64,000 nucleotides of DNA, taken from Dyella telluris (GTDB lineage Bacteria; Pseudomonadota; Gammaproteobacteria; Xanthomonadales; Rhodanobacteraceae). The translations under genes were made by a program, and so were the position numbers. The notes under the pieces were generated by a model that saw only the letters and a program-made list of their open reading frames with translations, was not told the DNA's origin and did not search any database. The stretch lies in assembly GCF_014297575.1 (NCBI RefSeq), contig NZ_CP060412.1, positions 4,402,001 through 4,466,000 of the forward strand, in the 5' to 3' direction. This document shows positions 58,559 to 64,000 of this stretch, in pieces. Position 1 is the first letter of the stretch; each line of letters opens with the position of its first letter.

Positions 58559-60866
58559 GCGCATGCGCGCCGCGCGACGCGGCTTGTTACTGGCCAGCCT
58601 GCTGGCCGCTGCCGGCGGTGCGCATGCCACGGGTGAGCCATCAATCATCCCGCTGCCGGCGCAGATAAGCATGGAGCAGGGCAGTTACACGGTGACTGCC
58701 GCTGCAGCGATCCATGTGCCGCCCGGTGATCGCGCGGCCGCTGATGCGGCGCACTACCTGGCTGACCTGCTGGCGCGCACGCGCGGTTTGTCGTTGCCGG
58801 TACTGGACGATGCGTCGCCAAGCCGTCGCGGCAATATCGTCATACGCAGTGATGCCGCCGCGAGCGTGAAGCAGGCGGAGGGTTATGTCCTCGACGTCGA
58901 TGCGCATGGCATAAGCATTCGTGCGCGCGATGCGGCGGGTTTGTTCTATGGGGTCGTCAGTGCGTGGCAGTTGCTGACACCCGACGGCTCACGCGGGGCG
59001 GTCACGGTTCCGGGCATGCATGTCGTGGACTGGCCGCGTTTCCCGTGGCGAGGACTGATGCTGGATTCGGCGCGCCATTTCCAGCAGCCGGCCGAGATCC
59101 GGCAGTTGCTGGATGCCATGGCCCAGCACAAGCTCAATGTCTTCCATTGGCACCTGACGGATGACCAGGGCTGGCGTCTTGAAATCCGGCGCTACCCCGC
59201 GCTTACCCAGATCGGTGCGTGGCGGCAGCCGCCCGGTGGTGATGGCAAGCCCTATGGTGGCTACTACACCCAGGCCGAGGTCAAAGACATCGTGGCGTAC
59301 GCCGCCGCACGACACATCACCATCGTGCCGGAGATCGACATGCCCGGCCACGCGCAGGCAGCCGTGGCGGCCTATCCGGACCTCGGTGTCACGGGTACGC
59401 GCCCCGCGGTATCCATCGACTGGGGCGTCAATCCTTATCTCTTCAACGTGGACGACCACACCATCGGCTTCCTGCGCAACGTGCTGGATGAAGTGATGGA
59501 GCTGTTCCCGTCCACCTTCGTCCATGTCGGTGGCGACGAGGCGATCAAGGATCAGTGGCAGGTCTCGCCAGCCGTGCAGGCGCGCATGCGTTCGCTCGGC
59601 ATCAAGGACGAGAAGGCGCTGCAGAGCTGGTTCATCGAGCAGATGGGGCAATACCTGGCGAAGCACGGGCGTCGCCTGATCGGCTGGGATGAGATTCTGG
59701 AGGGTGGCGTGCCGCCGTCCGCTTCCGTGATGTCATGGCGCGGTACGCAGGGCGCCATCGACGCCGCGCGCCTGGGTCACGACGTGGTGCTTTCGCCTGC
59801 GCCGACACTCTATCTCGACAATCTGCAGAGCCGCAGCGGCGATGAGCCCTCGGGCAGGCTCAGCATCCAGACGCTTGCCAGCGTCTACGCGTTCGAGACT
59901 GTTTCGCCAGCCCTCACGGCTGAGCAGGCAAGGCACGTGCTCGGTGCGCAGGCCAATATCTGGACCGAATACCTCAACGCAACGTGGCAGATCCAGCATG
60001 CGGCCTTCCCGCGCATGGATGCACTGGCCGAAGCAGTCTGGACGCCGGCGAACGAGCGCCATTTCGATGACTTCATGGCACGCCTGCCTGCGCAGTTCAA
60101 TCGTTATCGACAGCTGGGCATCGACTATGCCGACAGCGCTTTCGCGGTGGACATGCAGGGGAAGCGTTCCAGGGCAGGCGATCGCATAGCGGTCGCACTC
60201 ACCGCCCAGGCTCCCGCCGCCACCATTCGTTACACCACCGATGGCACGGAGCCCGGCGCGGGTTCCACGGTTTATCGCGCACCGTTCGACATTGCGCCAG
60301 GCACGACCGTCAGCGCCGTGACGTTTGCCGATAATGGCGAGCCGTTGGCGCGGGTCCGTGCGCGACGCTTTGACGGGCGCACGATGTCGAGCATCGACGG
60401 CAGCGGGATGCAGGCCTGTGCGGGTGGCGATCTGGGCTTGCGCGTACCGTTGCTGCCAGATGCCACGTCGCCCGCGCCGGTCTACAACGTCGATGTGATG
60501 CGCAGTTGCTGGAAGATTCCGCAGATATCGCTGGATGGAGTTTCCGGCATCGCCGTTGATGGCGCCTGGCTGGCGCGCAACTACGGTCTTGCACATGATG
60601 CCGCCAAGGTGGTTTCGCGGGCTGCACGCACGTCGGCTGGCGAGCTGGAGGTTCACGTGGACAGCTGTGATGGACCGATGATCGCCAGCATGCCACTGCC
60701 GACAGGGTCGGCTCCGGGGTCGACCTGGCGGGTCGCTGCCACGTGGGCTGCGCAGGCGGGATCTCACGATGTCTGCATCCTGTCCACGGCGCCGATTCGA
60801 GGCTCGCTGTCGGCGATTGGTCGCGTGTCGTTTGTTTCATCGGTTGCGTCCGATGCGGCGCGTTGA
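58545..60866 (+). CDS. GH20 beta-N-acetylhexosaminidase, exported
   Basis: 773 residues from the ATG at 58545, which overlaps the GH18-like stop; the ATG at 58563 would also give a good signal peptide (RRGLLLASLLAAAGGAHA). GH20b domain (SIIPLPAQISMEQG), then the barrel with FHWHLTDDQGWRLEI, EIDMPGHAQA and the catalytic pair Asp331-Glu332 in HVGGDEAI, WDEILEGG, and WTEYL. A chitobiase-type C-terminal domain (IRYTTDGTEPG) and about 160 further residues of beta-rich sequence follow. Removes terminal GlcNAc or GalNAc. Confidence 0.92.
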   Translation: MRSAKRMRAARRGLLLASLLAAAGGAHATGEPSIIPLPAQISMEQGSYTVTAAAAIHVPPGDRAAADAAHYLADLLARTRGLSLPVLDDASPSRRGNIVIRSDAAASVKQAEGYVLDVDAHGISIRARDAAGLFYGVVSAWQLLTPDGSRGAVTVPGMHVVDWPRFPWRGLMLDSARHFQQPAEIRQLLDAMAQHKLNVFHWHLTDDQGWRLEIRRYPALTQIGAWRQPPGGDGKPYGGYYTQAEVKDIVAYAAARHITIVPEIDMPGHAQAAVAAYPDLGVTGTRPAVSIDWGVNPYLFNVDDHTIGFLRNVLDEVMELFPSTFVHVGGDEAIKDQWQVSPAVQARMRSLGIKDEKALQSWFIEQMGQYLAKHGRRLIGWDEILEGGVPPSASVMSWRGTQGAIDAARLGHDVVLSPAPTLYLDNLQSRSGDEPSGRLSIQTLASVYAFETVSPALTAEQARHVLGAQANIWTEYLNATWQIQHAAFPRMDALAEAVWTPANERHFDDFMARLPAQFNRYRQLGIDYADSAFAVDMQGKRSRAGDRIAVALTAQAPAATIRYTTDGTEPGAGSTVYRAPFDIAPGTTVSAVTFADNGEPLARVRARRFDGRTMSSIDGSGMQACAGGDLGLRVPLLPDATSPAPVYNVDVMRSCWKIPQISLDGVSGIAVDGAWLARNYGLAHDAAKVVSRAARTSAGELEVHVDSCDGPMIASMPLPTGSAPGSTWRVAATWAAQAGSHDVCILSTAPIRGSLSAIGRVSFVSSVASDAAR

Positions 60867-60867
60867 G

Positions 60868-63483
60868 ATGAAAAGGCTGTTGCGCATGGGAAGTCGGAGA
60901 CAGGTGCGCGTTGCGCTTGGATTGATCGGCCTGCTTTCGATGGTGGTGCCGGCAGCGGCCGCCACGGCCGCCGATCAGGCCAGCGAGCGTGCCGGGAAGC
61001 TGGTGGCGCAGATGACGCCGGCCGAGAAAATCGCCCAGCTGCAAAGCGCGGCGCCCGCCATTCCGCGCCTGGGCATTCCCGCCTACGAATGGTGGAGCGA
61101 GGGCCTCCACGGCTTCGCGCGTTCTGGAGAGGCGACCGTATTCCCGCAGGCCATTGGCCTGGCTGCGAGCTGGGATCCAGCGCTGCTGCATGCCGTGGGT
61201 GGCGTGGTGGCGGCGCAGGCGCGCGACAAGTTCATGGCCACCGGCCTGCATCAGGATCATCCGCGCTACAACGGCCTCACCATCTGGTCGCCGAACATCA
61301 ATATCTTCCGCGATCCGCGCTGGGGGCGTGGGCAGGAGACCTACGGCGAAGACCCGCGGCTGACGGCGGCGCTCGCGGTTGCCTTCATCGAGGGGCTGCA
61401 GGGCAGTGATCCCTCGCACCCCACGGTGATTGCCACGCCAAAGCATTTCGCTGTGCATTCCGGGCCGGAGCCGGGCCGGCACGGGTTTGACGTGGATGTG
61501 TCGCCGCATGACCTGGAGGACACCTATCTGCCGGCGTTCCGTGCAGCGATCGTCGAGGCCCAGGCCGGATCGGTCATGTGTGCCTACAACGCTATTCGCG
61601 GCGTGCCGGCGTGTGCCTTGCCCTGGTTGCTGGGCGAACGGCTGCGGCATGACTGGAGTTTCAAGGGCTATGTCGTCACCGACTGCGATGCGGTGGACGA
61701 CATGACCAAGTTCCACTATTACCGCAAAGACAATGCCGGTTCGGCGGCCAGCGCGCTGCGTGCCGGCACGGATCTCAACTGCGGCGTGGCCTACGATGGC
61801 CTTCGCGCTGCGTTGGCTCACGGCGACATCAGTGAGCATGACCTGGATACGGCTGCCACCCGTCTGTTTGCAGCGCGTTACCGCTTGGGGATGTTCGACG
61901 CCCAGGCAACGCGACCGCGCATCGATGCGGCGGCGGATCGCGCGCTGGCCCTGCGTGCGGCGGGCGAATCCATCGTGCTGCTCAAGAATCGCGACAGCAC
62001 GTTGCCGTTGAAACCGGGTGTCCGGCTGGCCGTGGTGGGCCCCAACGCCGATGCACTGTCGGTGCTGGAGGCGAACTATCACGGCACCGCTCGCCATCCC
62101 GTCACGCCGCTCGAGGGGCTTCGGCAGCAGCTGGGATCGCAGCGGGTGGGTTATGCGCAGGGCGCGGCGCTCGCCGAAGGCGTGCCGGTACCTGTCCCGG
62201 TGACGGCACTGCGGGTCGGGGATGGCAGCGACACGCCAGGGCTGAAGGGCGAGTACTTCCGCAGCACGGACTTGTCCGGTAGCCCGGTGGCAACGCGTAT
62301 CGACAGCAAGATCGACATGGATACGGATCATGCCCCGCCTGTGCATGCGCTGGGCGCGGGCGGCTACTCGGTGCGCTGGACAGGACAGCTGCTGCCGCCG
62401 GGTCCGGGCAATTACACCCTGGTTGTGCGGCAGGATCGCTGCTTCGACTGCAAGGGGCACGACCCGGTGCGGCTCTATGTGGATGGCCGGCTGCTCATCA
62501 CGAGCACCGGCGACAACGAAGCATCTGCCGCAAACATCGCCATCGCGGATGCGCGCCCACGAGATATCCGGGTGGAGTGGCAGCACTCCGGCGAGGATCA
62601 AGGCATTCATCTGCAATGGATTGCGCCGGCCGATGCGCAGCTCGCAGAGGCGCGGCGCGTGGCGGATCAGGCTGACGTGGTCGTGGCCTTCGTGGGTTTG
62701 TCGCCGGATGTGGAGGGCGAGGAACTCAAGGTGGATGTGCCGGGCTTCCTGGGCGGCGACCGCACGGATATCGGCCTGCCGGCGACGCAGCGGCGGCTGC
62801 TTGAATCCGTGGCCGCCAGTGGAAAGCCGCTGGTGGTGGTGCTCATGAGTGGCAGTGCCGTTGCCCTGAACTGGGCCAACGAGCATGCGGACGCGATACT
62901 CGCGGCGTGGTATCCGGGCGAGCAGGGCGGCGTGGCCATCGCGCAGACGCTCGCCGGTGTACTGAATCCTTCGGGCCGGCTGCCGGTGACGTTCTACCGT
63001 GATGCACGCGATCTGCCGCCCTTCATCGACTATGGCATGAAGGGGCGTACCTATCGTTACTTCCGTGGCGAACCCCTGTACGCATTTGGCGATGGGCTGA
63101 GCTACACCCGCTTCGCCTATGGCGCGCCCAGCGTGTCGTCGGCGCAGCTGAAGGCTGGCGATCCGCTGGATGCAACGGTGAGTGTGCGCAACTCCGGTGC
63201 GCGGGCGGGCGATGAAGTGGTGCAGGTCTACCTGGCCTATCCCGATGCCGCCAATGCGCCGCAGCGTGCGCTGGTGGGATTCCAGCGTGTGTCGCTGGCG
63301 CCTGGCGAGCAGCGCGATGTGACCTTCCGCCTTGATGCGCGTGCCCTGAGCCTGGTGGATGCCGACGGTGTGCGTGCGGTGAGGGAAGGGCGCTACCAGT
63401 TGTTTGCGGGAGGCCACCAGCCTTCGCCAGGGCAGGTGCCGGCAACCTTCACCATCAGCGGTCACGCCGACGTGGCGCGCTAG
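60868..63483 (+). CDS. GH3 beta-glycosidase with PA14 insert, exported
   Basis: 871 residues from the ATG at 60868, 1 bp after the GH20 stop; an ATG at 60853 overlapping GH20 is possible. Signal peptide to about PAAAA. N-terminal barrel with nucleophile Asp272 in YVVTDCDAVDD, KHFAVHSG and EWWSEGLHG; the alpha/beta domain is split by a PA14 module (about 455-595: LKGEYFRSTDLSG, GNYTLVVRQDRCFDC); fibronectin-III-like domain at the end. The EWWSEGLHG/RYNGLTIWSPN pattern suits beta-xylosidase or beta-glucosidase; beta-1,2-xylosidase on plant N-glycan is attractive here. Confidence 0.9.
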   Translation: MKRLLRMGSRRQVRVALGLIGLLSMVVPAAAATAADQASERAGKLVAQMTPAEKIAQLQSAAPAIPRLGIPAYEWWSEGLHGFARSGEATVFPQAIGLAASWDPALLHAVGGVVAAQARDKFMATGLHQDHPRYNGLTIWSPNINIFRDPRWGRGQETYGEDPRLTAALAVAFIEGLQGSDPSHPTVIATPKHFAVHSGPEPGRHGFDVDVSPHDLEDTYLPAFRAAIVEAQAGSVMCAYNAIRGVPACALPWLLGERLRHDWSFKGYVVTDCDAVDDMTKFHYYRKDNAGSAASALRAGTDLNCGVAYDGLRAALAHGDISEHDLDTAATRLFAARYRLGMFDAQATRPRIDAAADRALALRAAGESIVLLKNRDSTLPLKPGVRLAVVGPNADALSVLEANYHGTARHPVTPLEGLRQQLGSQRVGYAQGAALAEGVPVPVPVTALRVGDGSDTPGLKGEYFRSTDLSGSPVATRIDSKIDMDTDHAPPVHALGAGGYSVRWTGQLLPPGPGNYTLVVRQDRCFDCKGHDPVRLYVDGRLLITSTGDNEASAANIAIADARPRDIRVEWQHSGEDQGIHLQWIAPADAQLAEARRVADQADVVVAFVGLSPDVEGEELKVDVPGFLGGDRTDIGLPATQRRLLESVAASGKPLVVVLMSGSAVALNWANEHADAILAAWYPGEQGGVAIAQTLAGVLNPSGRLPVTFYRDARDLPPFIDYGMKGRTYRYFRGEPLYAFGDGLSYTRFAYGAPSVSSAQLKAGDPLDATVSVRNSGARAGDEVVQVYLAYPDAANAPQRALVGFQRVSLAPGEQRDVTFRLDARALSLVDADGVRAVREGRYQLFAGGHQPSPGQVPATFTISGHADVAR

Positions 63484-63564
63484 GCGCGCCCGTGCGGGTC
63501 CTGCACATGCGTCGGCGTCTTCGCGAGGGGCATGTCACCTCGCCGCCAGTCAGTCATCCGGTAG

Positions 63565-63592
63565 CTGGCGCGCGAACTGCATCGCGCGCCAG
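63565..63592. terminator. Bidirectional terminator between convergent glycosidase genes
   Basis: CTGGCGCGCG (63565-63574) pairs perfectly over 10 bp with CGCGCGCCAG (63583-63592), loop AACTGCAT. It lies in the 116-bp gap between the GH3 stop and the stop of the minus-strand GH29 gene. T-runs are weak. Confidence 0.6.
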
Positions 63593-63599
63593 TCATCGC

Positions 63600-64000
63600 T
63601 CAAGGCGAGGGCAATGGCGTCGCGTTGAATACCTGGAATTCGCGGATGGATGCCGCGCCCACGCTGGAGAGTATGTTCAGGCGCACGCGCTGTGCGGTGA
63701 CCTTCGGGAACACGTCAATCTTCATGTGACCGATGGCTTCGGCGTTGGCAACGGCGTGCCATGCCTTGCCGTCGTAGACTTCGATGGCGTACTTGCGCAC
63801 GTGCTGTCCGTCGTCCAGCCACTCCATGGCAAGCGTGCGGTCGAAGGTCACCGGGTGGCCGAAATCCACTTCGAGCGTGGCGTGCCGCGAATCGGCGGGC
63901 GCGGTCCAGAAGGTGTCCTTGTTGCCGTCCAGCGCCGCCTCGGTGTTGTCGTCCTTGATCACGTGGTGGCGGGCAAGGTTGCTGGCGTCGCCGTAGCGGT
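63600..64000 (-). CDS. C-terminal part of a second GH29 alpha-L-fucosidase (F5/8 type C domain), cut by the window edge
   Basis: About 133 C-terminal residues are visible; the frame is open to the window end, so the gene starts outside. YGDASNLARHHVIKDDN, ALDGNKDTFWTAP, TLEVDFGHPVTFDRTLAMEWLDDGQ and VRLNILSSVG follow the discoidin-like (F5/8 type C) module attached to GH29 fucosidases. The domain likely binds carbohydrate or packs on the barrel. It converges on the GH3 gene. The catalytic part cannot be judged here. Confidence 0.75.
   Translation of the reverse strand, partial: RYGDASNLARHHVIKDDNTEAALDGNKDTFWTAPADSRHATLEVDFGHPVTFDRTLAMEWLDDGQHVRKYAIEVYDGKAWHAVANAEAIGHMKIDVFPKVTAQRVRLNILSSVGAASIREFQVFNATPLPSP

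Noticed and set aside
60310..63465. A 1051-codon minus-strand open frame
   Set aside because: Antisense to the well-supported GH3 gene and the GH20 3' end; composition is Arg/His/Gly-rich without domains.
1..64000. tRNA, rRNA, CRISPR, insertion sequence, integrase or phage genes
   Set aside because: Looked for on both strands; no cloverleaf, rRNA block, spaced repeat array or transposase/integrase motif was seen.

Overview
The window is G+C-rich throughout and densely packed with genes. The gene set (large TonB-dependent receptors beside glycoside hydrolases, an oxidative L-fucose pathway whose fuconate dehydratase matches the Xanthomonas enzyme residue for residue at the active site, Tat-exported oxidoreductases, IorAB-type molybdoenzyme) points to a gammaproteobacterium of the Xanthomonadales, most likely the Rhodanobacteraceae side (Dyella/Luteibacter/Rhodanobacter-like), living with plants or decaying plant matter. 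No rRNA, tRNA, CRISPR array, insertion sequence or phage gene was found.

Layout. (1) 93-3010, minus: TonB receptor with a translationally coupled class A acid phosphatase. (2) 3743-11274, plus: eight co-directional genes (Tat-exported chloroperoxidase-like hydrolase, isochorismatase-like hydrolase, XapX protein, YtcJ-type amidohydrolase, DoxX-like protein, exported double VOC protein, alginate-export-type porin, DUF1275 protein), a probable catabolic unit of unknown substrate. (3) 11371-17122, minus, with a divergent LysR at 17225: two MFS exporters, two aldo/keto reductases, an Old Yellow Enzyme and a MoaF-like protein. (4) 18145-21190, minus: GntP permease with patatin, and a small VOC protein. 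(5) 21302-27308: an exported molybdenum hydroxylase (2Fe-2S subunit, Mo subunit, triheme cytochrome c) divergent from its own XdhC and MocA maturation genes. (6) 27425-43546: alpha-galactoside/fucoside utilisation region: GH27 and GH36 alpha-galactosidases, GH95 fucosidase-type enzyme, TonB receptor, sugar MFS, aldose 1-epimerase, SDR sugar dehydrogenase and three FCD-type GntR regulators, tied together by a repeated operator TTGT-N3-AYAA. (7) 43612-52266: complete non-phosphorylating L-fucose pathway with IclR regulator, FucP, mutarotase, L-fucose dehydrogenase, lactonase, L-fuconate dehydratase, 2-keto-3-deoxy-L-fuconate dehydrogenase, diketo-deoxy-fuconate hydrolase and L-lactate dehydrogenase. 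(8) 52524-63483, plus: glucokinase followed by GH2, GH29, GH18-like, GH20 and GH3 enzymes with overlapping start/stop codons, resembling the plant N-glycan (nix) clusters of Xanthomonas. (9) 63600-64000, minus: the 3' end of a second GH29 fucosidase with an F5/8 type C domain.

How it works together. Regions 6-8 form one carbohydrate economy: glycans are taken up through the TonB receptor, trimmed in the periplasm by fucosidases, galactosidases, hexosaminidase, xylosidase/glucosidase and a GH2 enzyme; L-fucose enters through FucP and is oxidised to pyruvate plus L-lactate, and the adjacent LldD turns the lactate into pyruvate. Two regulatory layers can be read from the DNA: a palindromic FCD-GntR operator found at six promoters between 32.8 and 42.8 kb, and a different 34-35 bp element shared by the iclR/fucP and the fucose dehydrogenase/glk intergenic regions. 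These are the parts of the window most worth experimental attention.
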